A stretch of 64,000 nucleotides of DNA from Candidatus Eremiobacterota bacterium. GTDB lineage: Bacteria > Vulcanimicrobiota > Vulcanimicrobiia > Vulcanimicrobiales > Vulcanimicrobiaceae. A program made the translations under genes and the position numbers. Below, in pieces: positions 24,842 through 32,724 of this stretch (positions are counted from its first letter, which is position 1; the number at the start of each line of letters is the position of its first letter). The DNA lies in the NCBI GenBank assembly GCA_019235885.1, contig JAFAKB010000056.1:1-64000 (forward strand). The letters run 5' to 3'. Below the pieces are notes generated by a model that was not told the origin of the DNA, did not search any database, and saw only the letters and a program-made list of their open reading frames with translations.

Positions 24842-25223
24842 AGTTGACGACTTTGACTTCGATCTTGCGGGGCTGGGCCTTGGGGTGCAGGTGCAGGCCC
24901 AGGGTCAGCATCCCGTGCTCGACCTTGGCGTCGATCGCCTCGGTGTCGACGTCTTCCGGGAGCATGATCGAGCGCTGGAACGAGCGCCGCTCGGTCTTGC
25001 CGGTGACGGTGAGGACGCGGTCCTCGACGGTCACGTCGATCTGGTCGGGCTTGTAGCCGGGAACCGGGAGCTCGACGTTCCAGCCGTCCTCGGTCTTCTG
25101 AACCTCACCCGCGAACCCGTACGCGCCCTGGTTGCCGAACACCGCGCGAAGCGGATCGAACCCGAAGAGATCGCTCACCAGCCCGCGGCCGCCGCCGTTC
25201 GGGCGAACCATCAGATCTGCCAT
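24840..25223 (-). CDS. hsp20: Small heat-shock protein (Hsp20/alpha-crystallin family)
   Basis: An ATP-independent holdase chaperone that keeps unfolding proteins soluble. 127 residues. The alpha-crystallin domain runs from about 38: TEDGWNVELPVPGYKPDQIDVTVEDRVLTVTG, ERRSFQRSIMLPEDVD and VEHGMLTLGLHLHPKA, ending in the short C-terminal extension PRKIEVKVVN with an IxV-like motif. ATG at 25223 is chosen because MADLMVRPN matches the family and GGAGG lies 13 bases upstream; the ORF reaches 25289 without support. A sigma-70-type promoter with a CIRCE operator lies 70-110 bases upstream, so heat induction through HrcA is likely. Immediately followed by repeat copy A. Confidence 0.95.
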   Translation of the reverse strand: MADLMVRPNGGGRGLVSDLFGFDPLRAVFGNQGAYGFAGEVQKTEDGWNVELPVPGYKPDQIDVTVEDRVLTVTGKTERRSFQRSIMLPEDVDTEAIDAKVEHGMLTLGLHLHPKAQPRKIEVKVVN

Positions 25224-25291
25224 TGCTTGATTGAAGCCTCCGATTGTAACGGGCCGCCGGCATGATGGGCGGCCAAATTTCTGACACACCG

Positions 25292-25320
25292 ATTCTAACG
25301 CGATTTAGCACTCTTGTCAA
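25292..25320 (-). promoter_or_regulatory. Sigma-70-type promoter of hsp20
   Basis: On the minus strand TTGACA (25320-25315) is followed by exactly 17 bases and TAGAAT (25297-25292). This is a near-consensus housekeeping promoter pointing to hsp20, whose ATG is about 60 bases beyond the expected start of transcription. The CIRCE operator overlaps its -35 box and spacer. Confidence 0.82.
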
Positions 25321-25331
25321 TATAGTGCCAA
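25305..25331. promoter_or_regulatory. CIRCE operator (HrcA binding site)
   Basis: TTAGCACTC, nine bases (TTGTCAATA), then TAGTGCCAA. The left arm equals the CIRCE consensus half-site and the right arm matches GAGTGCTAA at seven of nine positions with the canonical 9-base spacer. It overlaps the -35 element of the hsp20 promoter, the expected place for a repressor. HrcA itself is not in this window. Confidence 0.82.
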
Positions 25332-25405
25332 TAGCGCCGGAGCGACCCCGGCCCGGGCGAGCGGCCGTTCGAGGCTCGGCCGAAACGTGGTAGGATAGAC
25401 GGTCT

Positions 25406-28400
25406 GTGGCCGCCCTCGCCCCGAGCCTCGTTCGCGCGCTCCCCGCCTCGTCTCGCCCGCTCGCCGAGCTGATCGAGCGCCTGCGCACGCCGCTCGACGG
25501 GCGCGGGCACGCCTTCGCGCTGCACGAGACGACCGGCTCGGCGCGTCCGTACCTGCTCGCCGCGCTGCACGGCGCGCTCAAGGGCCAGATCGTCGTCGTC
25601 GTGCCGACGACCGACGTCGCCGAGCGCACCTTCACCGACCTGACCTACTATCTCGGCGAGCGCGAGACCACCAGCGTCGCGCTGCTGCGGGCGCGCGAGG
25701 AGACGCTCGGCGCGATCGAGTCGCCCTCGGAGCGCAGCGCGCGCATGACGCTGCTCGCCGATCTGTGCGCGCGCAAGCCGCAAGTGATCGTCGCGCCGGT
25801 CGGCGCGCTGCGCCAGTACGTCATCCCGCGCCGCGTTTTCGAAGACGCCACGTTCACCTTGCGCGCGAACGAGAGCGCCGGCTGGGACGAGACGCTGCGC
25901 CGGCTCTATCGACTCGGCTACCTGCGCGTCGACGTCGTGAGCGCCGCCGGCGAGTACGCGGTGCGCGGCGGGATTCTCGACGTCTTTCCGGCGACGGCCG
26001 ATCTTCCGGTGCGCGTCGAGTTCTTCGGTGACGACGTCGAGTCGGTGCGCGCGTTCGAGCTGCAGTCGCAGCGCTCGAGCGGCGAGCTGAACGCGGTCAC
26101 GATCACGCCGTGGGTCGAGGTCCTGCGCGAGGACGCGCTGCGTGAGAACGTGCTGGCGCGCGCGAACGGCGAGCCGAACGTGATCTCCGCGCTGCGCGCG
26201 TATCTCGCCGGCGGCGCCGACGTTCCCGAGCCGTGGCTCAGCCTCGCGTACGACGAGCGCGCGACGGTGCTCGACTACCTGCACGACGCCGCGCTGGTCG
26301 TGCTCGAAGAGCCGGGGATGCTCGAGACCGTCGAGCAGGGGCTCGACGAAGAGCGCGCGCGCGGCGCGCAAGCGCTGATGGCCGGCGTCGACTCCGGCGA
26401 GCTCGACGTGCGCGACGACGAGGTCGGCGAAGCGCTGCTGGCCGACGTCGTCGCGCCGTACCCGCGCTTGCGCGACTACGAAGCGCGCTTGCGCGCGCGC
26501 CGGGTGCTGATCCTCAGCGGCGGGATCGACGCCGGCGATCTGCACTGGCTGCCGCCGGCGGCAGAGTCCTTCGTGCTCGAGACGCGGCCTGCCGAGCACT
26601 TCAACCGCCGCCTCGAGCTGTTCACCCAAGCCGTGCGCGCGTGGGTCGCCGCCGGCGACACCGTGTGGCTGGTCGCCAGCGGCGCATCGCGCCTGGCCGA
26701 GGTGTTGCGCGCGGCGAACGTCAGCGTCGAGCGCAGCGCGCCGTTCGTGCACCTGCGCGCCGGCACCGACGGCGTCGCGCTCGGCGCGTCCGCACCGGCG
26801 CGGCACGGCACGGTGTACGTCGACCAAGGCTCGATCGAGGACGGGTTCAGCGTGCCGATGCTGCACCTGCACGTGCTCGGCGACCGCGAGATCTACGGCC
26901 AGCCGGCGAAGCGCGTCAAGCTGCGCGCCGTGAAGGAAGGCGTCCCGGTCACGCTCGCGGACCTCAAGGTCGGCGACTACGTCGTGCACGCCGTGCACGG
27001 GATCGCGCAGTATCTGGGCTTGCGCAAGGAGACGATCCTCGGCGCGACCAGCGACTATCTCGATCTGAAGTACGCGGGGACGGACGGGATGCTGGTCCCG
27101 GTGCACCAGATGCACCAAGTCACCAAGTACAGCGCGAGCGAAGGCCACGCGCCGCGCCTTTCGAAAATGGGCGGCGGCGACTGGGCGCGCACGAAGTCGC
27201 GCGTCTCGGAGAAGCTGGCCGAGATCGCCGAAGGGCTCGTCGCGCTGTACGCGGAGCGCGAGACCTCGCGCGGCCACGCGTTCGCGCCGGACACGCCGTG
27301 GCAGGCCGAGCTGGAAGAGTCGTTCCCGTACGAGCCGACGCCGGATCAAGCCAAGGCGATCGACGACGCGAAGTCCGACATGGAGCTGCCGAAGCCGATG
27401 GACCGGCTCGTCTGCGGCGACGTCGGCTATGGAAAAACGGAAGTCGCGGTGCGCGCGATCTTCAAGGCGGTCGCCGACCAGAAGCAGGTCGCGGTGCTGT
27501 GCCCCACCACGCTGCTCGCCGCGCAGCACCACCGCACCTTCTCCGCCCGCTTCGCGTCCTTCCCGGTGCGGATCGAAGAGCTCTCGCGCTTCAAGAGCAA
27601 GAAAGAAGCGCAGGCGATCCTGAACGACCTCGCGCAGGGGAAGGTCGACGTCGTCGTCGGCACGCACCGCATCTTGCAGAAAGACGTCGTCTTCCGCGAC
27701 CTCGGCTTGATCGTGGTCGACGAGGAGCAGCGCTTCGGCGTGATGCACAAGGAGCGCCTCAAGCAGCTCAAGGCGACCGTCGACGTGCTGACGCTCTCGG
27801 CGACGCCGATCCCGCGCACGCTGCAGATGTCGCTGATGGGCGTGCGCGATCTGTCGCTGATTCAGACCCCGCCGAAAAACCGCATGTCGATCAAGACGGT
27901 CGTCGTGCCGGCCTCGGACGCGGTCGTGCAGCGGGCGATCGTGAACGAGCTCGACCGCGGCGGCCAGGTCTACTACGTGCACAACCGGATCGAGTCGATC
28001 TACGGCGTCGCGCGCGCGCTGGAGCAGCTGGTGCCGAAGGCGCGCATCGCGGTCGGCCACGGCCAGATGCGGGAGCACGAGCTGGAGCCGGTGATGAGCC
28101 GGTTCATCGACGGCGAGATCGACGTCTTCGTCTCGACGACGATCATCGAGAACGGGATCGACATCCCGAACGTCAACACGATCGTCGTGAACGACGCCGA
28201 CAAGTTCGGGTTAGCGCAACTGTACCAGCTTCGGGGACGCGTCGGACGGTCCAATCATCAGGCCTACGCGTTTCTGCTCTATCAGGCGCACAAGGCGCTG
28301 AGCGAAGAAGCGAAGGCGCGGCTGGAGGCGATCCGCGAGTTCACCCACCTGGGCAGCGGCCTGCAGATCGCGATGCGGGACTTGGAGATTCGCGGCGCCG

Positions 28401-28960
28401 GCAACCTGCTCGGTGCGGCGCAGTCCGGTTTCATCGGCGCGGTCGGCTTCGACACGTACGTCCAGCTGCTGGCCGAGGCGATCTCCGAGCGCAAGGGCCC
28501 TTCGGCGGGCGCAGGACCGGCTGCGGACACGCGCGAGGCAGTGATCGACGTGAAGCTCGACGCGTACGTGCCGGACGACTACATCCCGCAGGTCTCGCAG
28601 AAAATTGCGATCTACCAGCAGCTCGCCGCCGCGCGGACGCTGGCGGCGGTCGAGGAAGCCGTCGCCTCGGTGCGCGACCGCTTCGGCCCGCCGCCGCCGC
28701 AGTTCGACGCGCTGGTCGAGATCACGCGGTTGCGCGTGCTCGCGCTGCGGGTCGGGGTGACGCGCGTGGTGATCAACGAGCAGCGGCTCACGCTCGGGGT
28801 CGGAAGCGGCTTTCAGCTCGACCCCGCCTCGATCCCCAAGCTGCAGTCGATCAGCAAGAACCGCTTCCGTTTCGGCGAGGGCCGGATCACCATCGATCTG
28901 CCGGCCCGCAGCCCCGCGGATCAGCTCCCGACGCTGCACGCGCTGCTCGAAGCGCTATAA
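25406..28960 (+). CDS. mfd: Transcription-repair coupling factor
   Basis: A DNA translocase that removes RNA polymerase stalled at lesions and recruits UvrA. 1184 residues, full family length. Domains in order: UvrB-like damage-recognition homology (about 20-340, GYLRVDVVSAAGEYAVRGGILDVFP), the RNA-polymerase interaction domain (about 500-580, DLKVGDYVVHAVHGIAQYLGL), the RecG-like helicase (about 620-1000: Walker A CGDVGYGKTEVA, DEEQRFG in the DEEQ box, LSATPIPRT, QLYQLRGRVGRS) and the TRCF C-terminal domain (LDAYVPDDYIP). The start is GTG at 25406. It diverges from hsp20 with an 183-base gap holding the hsp20 control region; a separate mfd promoter was not identified. Confidence 0.98.
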   Translation: MAALAPSLVRALPASSRPLAELIERLRTPLDGRGHAFALHETTGSARPYLLAALHGALKGQIVVVVPTTDVAERTFTDLTYYLGERETTSVALLRAREETLGAIESPSERSARMTLLADLCARKPQVIVAPVGALRQYVIPRRVFEDATFTLRANESAGWDETLRRLYRLGYLRVDVVSAAGEYAVRGGILDVFPATADLPVRVEFFGDDVESVRAFELQSQRSSGELNAVTITPWVEVLREDALRENVLARANGEPNVISALRAYLAGGADVPEPWLSLAYDERATVLDYLHDAALVVLEEPGMLETVEQGLDEERARGAQALMAGVDSGELDVRDDEVGEALLADVVAPYPRLRDYEARLRARRVLILSGGIDAGDLHWLPPAAESFVLETRPAEHFNRRLELFTQAVRAWVAAGDTVWLVASGASRLAEVLRAANVSVERSAPFVHLRAGTDGVALGASAPARHGTVYVDQGSIEDGFSVPMLHLHVLGDREIYGQPAKRVKLRAVKEGVPVTLADLKVGDYVVHAVHGIAQYLGLRKETILGATSDYLDLKYAGTDGMLVPVHQMHQVTKYSASEGHAPRLSKMGGGDWARTKSRVSEKLAEIAEGLVALYAERETSRGHAFAPDTPWQAELEESFPYEPTPDQAKAIDDAKSDMELPKPMDRLVCGDVGYGKTEVAVRAIFKAVADQKQVAVLCPTTLLAAQHHRTFSARFASFPVRIEELSRFKSKKEAQAILNDLAQGKVDVVVGTHRILQKDVVFRDLGLIVVDEEQRFGVMHKERLKQLKATVDVLTLSATPIPRTLQMSLMGVRDLSLIQTPPKNRMSIKTVVVPASDAVVQRAIVNELDRGGQVYYVHNRIESIYGVARALEQLVPKARIAVGHGQMREHELEPVMSRFIDGEIDVFVSTTIIENGIDIPNVNTIVVNDADKFGLAQLYQLRGRVGRSNHQAYAFLLYQAHKALSEEAKARLEAIREFTHLGSGLQIAMRDLEIRGAGNLLGAAQSGFIGAVGFDTYVQLLAEAISERKGPSAGAGPAADTREAVIDVKLDAYVPDDYIPQVSQKIAIYQQLAAARTLAAVEEAVASVRDRFGPPPPQFDALVEITRLRVLALRVGVTRVVINEQRLTLGVGSGFQLDPASIPKLQSISKNRFRFGEGRITIDLPARSPADQLPTLHALLEAL

Positions 28961-28975
28961 AATCGCCGAAACTCC

Positions 28976-29004
28976 TTGACGGCGGGCGAGCGATGCCCTA
29001 GTTT
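28976..29004 (+). promoter_or_regulatory. Predicted promoter for the Cys-rich microprotein
   Basis: TTGACG (28976-28981), 17 bases, TAGTTT (28999-29004). The expected transcription start is about base 29011-29012, which is the A of the ATG at 29012, so the mRNA would be leaderless. No Shine-Dalgarno sequence could fit in such a transcript. Confidence 0.55.
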
Positions 29005-29011
29005 GGCCGTT

Positions 29012-29215
29012 ATGGGTGGGGAACGGCCGGGTGCGCCCGGCGACGACAAGCTGCCGTGCTGCGGTCATTCGGCACGGCTGCACGTACCGGAGTGCAACTG
29101 GTGGATTCCGGGGACGCGCGATGAGCCACCGCGGCGGTGCGGCTGCGAGGGCTCTTCCCCCGCAGACGCAACGCCGCCAGGTCCGGCGCTAGATCGCCCG
29201 GACACCCCCCGGTAG
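29012..29215 (+). CDS. Small Cys/His-rich protein, probably zinc-binding
   Basis: A 67-residue ORF with a compact metal-site pattern: CCGH, then H-x4-C (HVPEC), tryptophans (NWWIPG), and CGC (RRCGCEG). The spacing resembles small zinc-ribbon-like proteins of unknown role found in several high-GC bacteria. An in-frame TTG at 28976 is possible but would start on the -35 box of the predicted promoter. The last 20 residues are Pro-rich and less convincing. The 3' end overlaps the HD-GYP gene by 27 bases antisense. Support comes from cysteine pattern and promoter; a chance ORF is possible in this GC-rich context. Confidence 0.5.
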   Translation: MGGERPGAPGDDKLPCCGHSARLHVPECNWWIPGTRDEPPRRCGCEGSSPADATPPGPALDRPDTPR

Positions 29216-30241
29216 CCGATACGGTTGAACGTTGCCGAAGAACGAGGCCGAGATCGCGGAGAGGTTCGCGTCGGCGGAGTGATTGCGGTCTTCGGCGGCG
29301 AGCGCGATCATGACGTCGGCGACCTGCGCGTCCCACTGGCGCCCGCGCCCTTCGGTCAGCGCGGCGATCGCTTCGCCGTACGAGAGCGCGCGGCGGTACG
29401 GGCGGTCGCTGACCATCGCGTGGAACGAGTCGGCAACCGAGACGATCCGGGTTTCCAGCGAGATCTCTTCGCCGCGCAGACCGCGCGGGTAGCCGCGGCC
29501 GTCGAACCACTCGTGGTGCGCGCCGACGATCGGCGCGTACGGGGCGAGCGCGGGGATCTCGGAGAGTATCTCGGCGCCGGCCTCGGCGTGGCGCTTCATG
29601 ATCTCCCACTCCTCGGCTTCCAGCGCGCCGGGCTTGAAGAGGATCGCGTCGGGGATGCGGATCTTGCCGATGTCGTGGAGGATGCCGGCCTTGACGATGC
29701 GCTCGGTGATGTCGGCGGGAAGCCCCATGCGGTCGGCGATCCGCCGGCCCCATTCGCCGGTCGCGCGCGAATGGTTGCACGTCGCGTCGTCCCGCGCGCG
29801 CAGCATCGCGAGCAGGGACCGGATCGCGGTCGGCTCACCGTCGACGCGATGGCCCGGAACCTCGTCCAGGACGTGGGTCAGCGCGCGCGACTTGACGATC
29901 TCCAGGAAGACGACGATCGTGGCGAGGTCGCCGTGCTCGGCGTGCGCCAGCTCTTCGGCGGCCTCGCAGCCGGCCTCGATCATCGCGGCGACGACGGCGG
30001 CGGGATGCGCGTGGCGCACCATGCGCGACCAGTGCACGACGACGTCGGGCGCGCTCTGCGCGATCGCGATCGAGAGCTCGTGAACCAGGGTGCGCGCGAT
30101 CAGCGGCGAGATCACCATGTCGGCCCGGCGCAAGCGCGCGACGATGTCGTTCGCCACCTCGGCGCGGCGGTCGTTGAGCACGTCGGCGAGGTGCGCGCGG
30201 CTGGTGTGCGGCACGTCGTGCAAACGATCGTCTTCGAACAT
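29189..30241 (-). CDS. HD-GYP domain protein (probable c-di-GMP phosphodiesterase)
   Basis: 350 residues. The first ~145 are alpha-helical without a recognised sensor family (LADVLNDRRAEVANDIVARL and following). From about 150 it is an HD-GYP domain: H157 in NHSRATGEW, LHDIGKIRIPD (HD at 189-190), HHEWFDGRGYPRGL (HHE at 242-244, GYP at 250-252) and VADSFHAMVSDRPYR. All metal-ligating positions expected of the family are present, so it should hydrolyse cyclic di-GMP or a related dinucleotide. It lies 37 bases after the 122-residue gene and is probably the last gene of the peptide-led transcript. Confidence 0.92.
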   Translation of the reverse strand: MFEDDRLHDVPHTSRAHLADVLNDRRAEVANDIVARLRRADMVISPLIARTLVHELSIAIAQSAPDVVVHWSRMVRHAHPAAVVAAMIEAGCEAAEELAHAEHGDLATIVVFLEIVKSRALTHVLDEVPGHRVDGEPTAIRSLLAMLRARDDATCNHSRATGEWGRRIADRMGLPADITERIVKAGILHDIGKIRIPDAILFKPGALEAEEWEIMKRHAEAGAEILSEIPALAPYAPIVGAHHEWFDGRGYPRGLRGEEISLETRIVSVADSFHAMVSDRPYRRALSYGEAIAALTEGRGRQWDAQVADVMIALAAEDRNHSADANLSAISASFFGNVQPYRLPGGVRAI

Positions 30242-30278
30242 CGTGCAGTCCGTCTACGAGCGGGTCGCGGTCGGCGGG

Positions 30279-30647
30279 CTAGCCGGCGTACGCGGTGCGG
30301 AGGTTGCCGTCCACGTCGCGGCGCAGGCCCGCGAACGCGTCGCGCTCGATCTGGGCCACGAGGCGCACGACGTCGTGCAGGCGAACGCGCGGTGCGTCCT
30401 CGAGCTCGTCGACGACCGCTTGACCGGCGGCGGCGACGATGTCGTCGACGTCTCCGCACCACTGGCCGACTTTTTTGACGAACTCGCGCAGCGGCTTGAT
30501 GTCCGCGCCGTCGAGCGCCGTGCGCACGAGCGAGGTCGCGGAGCGAACGAGACGGAGGTTCTCGACCGTCGGCAGCATCGACGTGCACGTCTCGATAAAG
30601 AGCCGCGTCTTGTCGACCGGACGGCAATCCGTTGCTAGCTGATACAT
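30279..30647 (-). CDS. Hypothetical helical protein upstream of HD-GYP
   Basis: 122 residues, not recognised. The composition predicts a helical bundle (TVENLRLVRSATSLVRTALD, IKPLREFVKKVGQWCGDVDD, LHDVVRLVAQIERDAFAGL). Two N-terminal cysteines (TDCRP, ETC) and one in GQWCGD are present; no signal peptide or membrane segment. It starts nine bases after the stop of the 34-residue peptide ORF and ends 37 bases before the HD-GYP gene, so the three are probably co-transcribed. It could be a regulatory partner of the phosphodiesterase, but nothing in the sequence proves that. Confidence 0.65.
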   Translation of the reverse strand: MYQLATDCRPVDKTRLFIETCTSMLPTVENLRLVRSATSLVRTALDGADIKPLREFVKKVGQWCGDVDDIVAAAGQAVVDELEDAPRVRLHDVVRLVAQIERDAFAGLRRDVDGNLRTAYAG

Positions 30648-30656
30648 AGATTCACC

Positions 30657-30761
30657 CTAGTTCGTGATCGGTGGTATGGCCGGCGCGGTGGCACAGACAT
30701 GCGCGATTCCGACGACGGCGTTCAGCACAGAAAAAAAGGCGATCGATAGGGCATCGGCCAT
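30657..30761 (-). CDS. 34-residue hydrophobic peptide ORF
   Basis: MADALSIAFFSVLNAVVGIA followed by HVCATAPAIPPITN. A strong ribosome-binding site GAGGAGA is centred about ten bases before the ATG at 30761. The peptide has a 16-residue hydrophobic stretch and a small Cys/Pro tail, so it could insert in the membrane or be an exported signal peptide precursor. It is the first ORF before the 122-residue and HD-GYP genes (nine-base gap) and follows the LuxR-type regulator on the same strand. In-frame extension upstream to 30839 exists but lacks a better start. Translation is supported only by the RBS and operon spacing. Confidence 0.5.
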   Translation of the reverse strand: MADALSIAFFSVLNAVVGIAHVCATAPAIPPITN

Positions 30762-30868
30762 GGAATAGGTCTCTCCTCGAACCGGCAAGGCGTGCGGGGG
30801 CGTGCCGCTAGCATATCCGCTCGGCGCGAATTCGCGCATGAGGCGAACACCCCATTGTCACCGAAAAC

Positions 30869-30884
30869 GCCCGTCCCAGCAGGC
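30869..30884 (-). terminator. Weak intrinsic terminator after the LuxR-type gene
   Basis: On the minus strand a five-pair stem (GCCTG with CGGGC, one G-T pair) and a six-base loop is followed by GTTTT; read forward it is followed by TTTTT. It lies 23 bases after the regulator's stop codon and before the peptide operon, so it may separate the two transcripts. Confidence 0.4.
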
Positions 30885-30906
30885 TTTTTGCCGATTTTAA
30901 ACTATT

Positions 30907-32385
30907 TCAGGCTTGAATTCCGAGGTCGCGGGCGCGCTGGATTGCCTGGGCTCGGTTGCCGACATGCAGCTTCGCGTAGATGTTGCCGACCTGGCGTTCC
31001 ACCGTCTTTCGCGACTTCCCGAGCGACGACGCGATCGTTGCGAGCGTCATCCCCGTCGGGAGCGCCCGCAAAACTTCCAGTTCCGCCTCGGTGAGATGGT
31101 GGCTTGGGCGAGCACGATTCGCCGCTCGGCACGCTTCGTTAAAGAACATGGCGTAGCCACGCATCATAGCGGGCGCCTCGTCCTCGCGCATCCCCTCCGC
31201 GCTGATGATTCCAGCGAACTGCTGATCCGGATCGATCGAGCGAGACAAAGCGCGACGGCCTCGGACGGTGTCGCCGACGGCGATGCAGACGGCCGCGGCG
31301 AGGATACGAGCGATCCGCCGGCGCCGAGAATCGAAGAGCGGCTCTTTGCCCGAGCGTTCCGCGGTCTGGCTGATCGTCCGCCTGGCTGCTCGCCGCGCGA
31401 CGTCCACGTGCCACGTCGCGAGTGCCGCGATCGCCAACAACGCGTCGAGCAGTGCCCGCTCCGGCAAGGTCAGCGCCTCGTTGTTCCGCACGGAAGTCAG
31501 TGCTACACGGGCCGCATCGAACCGGCCGGCCCAACCCAGCGCGAGCGCCTCCGAGATCGTGAACGAAAACCGTTCGCGGTAATATTGCTCGTTCAGCGGG
31601 TTGGCGATAATCTGATTACGAAGCGAGCGCACCCGCTTCGCATCGCCTGCCTCCGCCGCGATGTCGAACTGAGCTAACACGCCCATGTTCTCGAGCGCCA
31701 AGTCTTCTGCCAGGTGAGCGGTCATCGCCATCTTCCGCGCATAGAATCGCGCAACGTCCGGATCGCCGACCCAATCGTTCGCGATCACGTATAGGATCGA
31801 GTACGCGATAGCGGCGCTCCGGTGCGACTCCAGACGTTCGAACCAGCGCGCTGATTCCAGCGCGCGATCTTGCGCCTCTTCGAAGTCCTCTCGGTAGAAC
31901 GCGGCCAGGGCCGTGCGGTTCAGAACTCGGCCCACAATCATCGGGTTGTCGACCGCGCGTCCGGTCTCCAGCGCCTCCGCGGCAAACCATGCGCTCGCCG
32001 TATCGTTGCCTTGGCGCGCCGCGATGATGGCGCGTGATGCCGCAAATGCGGGCGCAAGGTCGGACTCTGCATCGTTGGCAATCGAAAGTGCTTCTTCTGC
32101 CTCGTGCATTCGGTTCGTGTTGATCAGGAGTGGAATCAACAGTTCGAGCAGATACTGTTGAACTCGCCCGTCCGAATGCGCGACCGCGCGCTTGAGAAGC
32201 GCGATACCTCCCGGTACGTCGCCCCCTGTCACGGACTTCATTGCCCGCAATCCGATCGCGATCGGATTGCGGATCCGTTCCGATGCAGGAAACCGGGCAA
32301 TGGCGGCGTCGATGTCCGCGCGGCGAGCTTCCGTCGCAAGCTCGAAGAAACGCTCGACCGGGACCGGGTCGTGTCCGGTCATCAT
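30907..32385 (-). CDS. LuxR-family transcriptional regulator with helical-repeat sensor region
   Basis: About 492 residues from ATG 32385 (a longer start at 32418 is in frame). The C-terminal 60 residues are a LuxR/GerE helix-turn-helix: HHLTEAELEVLRALPTGMTLATIASSLG, KSRKTVERQVGNIYAKLHVGNRAQAIQRA. The preceding ~420 residues are alpha-helical and repeat-like (tetratricopeptide-like), with no NTPase, receiver or autoinducer domain visible (for example MHEAEEALSIANDAESDLAPAF and YREDFEEAQDRALESARW). Helical-repeat LuxR proteins often answer to a peptide or protein partner. The base composition is lower in G+C (about half in places) than its neighbours, suggesting acquisition or different history. 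The cognate signal is unknown. Confidence 0.85.
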   Translation of the reverse strand: MMTGHDPVPVERFFELATEARRADIDAAIARFPASERIRNPIAIGLRAMKSVTGGDVPGGIALLKRAVAHSDGRVQQYLLELLIPLLINTNRMHEAEEALSIANDAESDLAPAFAASRAIIAARQGNDTASAWFAAEALETGRAVDNPMIVGRVLNRTALAAFYREDFEEAQDRALESARWFERLESHRSAAIAYSILYVIANDWVGDPDVARFYARKMAMTAHLAEDLALENMGVLAQFDIAAEAGDAKRVRSLRNQIIANPLNEQYYRERFSFTISEALALGWAGRFDAARVALTSVRNNEALTLPERALLDALLAIAALATWHVDVARRAARRTISQTAERSGKEPLFDSRRRRIARILAAAVCIAVGDTVRGRRALSRSIDPDQQFAGIISAEGMREDEAPAMMRGYAMFFNEACRAANRARPSHHLTEAELEVLRALPTGMTLATIASSLGKSRKTVERQVGNIYAKLHVGNRAQAIQRARDLGIQA

Positions 32386-32724
32386 AGTGCGCTCACATAG
32401 CGGAAGTCGCGCTCGCACGTTCCGCGAACCATTGGCGGAGGTCCGAGCGAGCGCGACAAGCCGCGGAACGTCCCCACGCGGCCCATCTCGATGCTAGTGT
32501 TACCGGCGGTCAGCTTAACTCCTTGAGCGGTTGTTTTTCTCATTGAGAAAGGCAAGTAAGTGCATGGTTACCGCCGCTCTTGATGGCCCATGTTCCCAAA
32601 TACGGCGGATGCCCGCGACAAGAGCGGGTTCTGATGATCTGCCGACGCAACGCGCAAACAGCGCGCGGCCGGGACGCAGAGTTTCAAGTCGACGGCAAGC
32701 AGGTCATGTTCCCGGTCAGGCGCG
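32386..32724. other. Non-coding gap between efflux gene and LuxR-type regulator
   Basis: 339 bases with lower G+C than surrounding DNA. It holds a 15-base palindrome at 32536-32550 and a short CCCGC/GCGGG hairpin at 32612-32628 that may end the efflux transcript. No convincing -35/-10 pair and no conserved RNA were seen. An AAGGAG on the minus strand near 32520 has no ATG, GTG or TTG at a proper distance. Confidence 0.55.
32536..32550. promoter_or_regulatory. Palindromic operator candidate upstream of the LuxR-type gene
   Basis: TTTCTCA-T-TGAGAAA is a perfect seven-base inverted repeat with a one-base centre, about 150 bases before the regulator's start. The size and symmetry suit a dimeric DNA-binding protein; autoregulation by the LuxR-type protein is one possibility. 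Confidence 0.35.

Noticed and set aside
29012-29215. A longer start (TTG at 28976) for the Cys-rich microprotein
   Set aside because: It would begin on the -35 element of the predicted promoter and adds residues without resemblance to the rest.
30907-32385. Quorum sensing LuxR with acyl-homoserine-lactone domain
   Set aside because: The N-terminal 420 residues are helical-repeat-like and lack the conserved autoinducer-domain Trp/Tyr/Asp pattern; no luxI nearby.
32505-32525. Small ORF led by AAGGAG on the minus strand before the LuxR-type gene
   Set aside because: The nearest codon at correct distance is CTG, the predicted 40-odd residues show no features, so it cannot be distinguished from chance.
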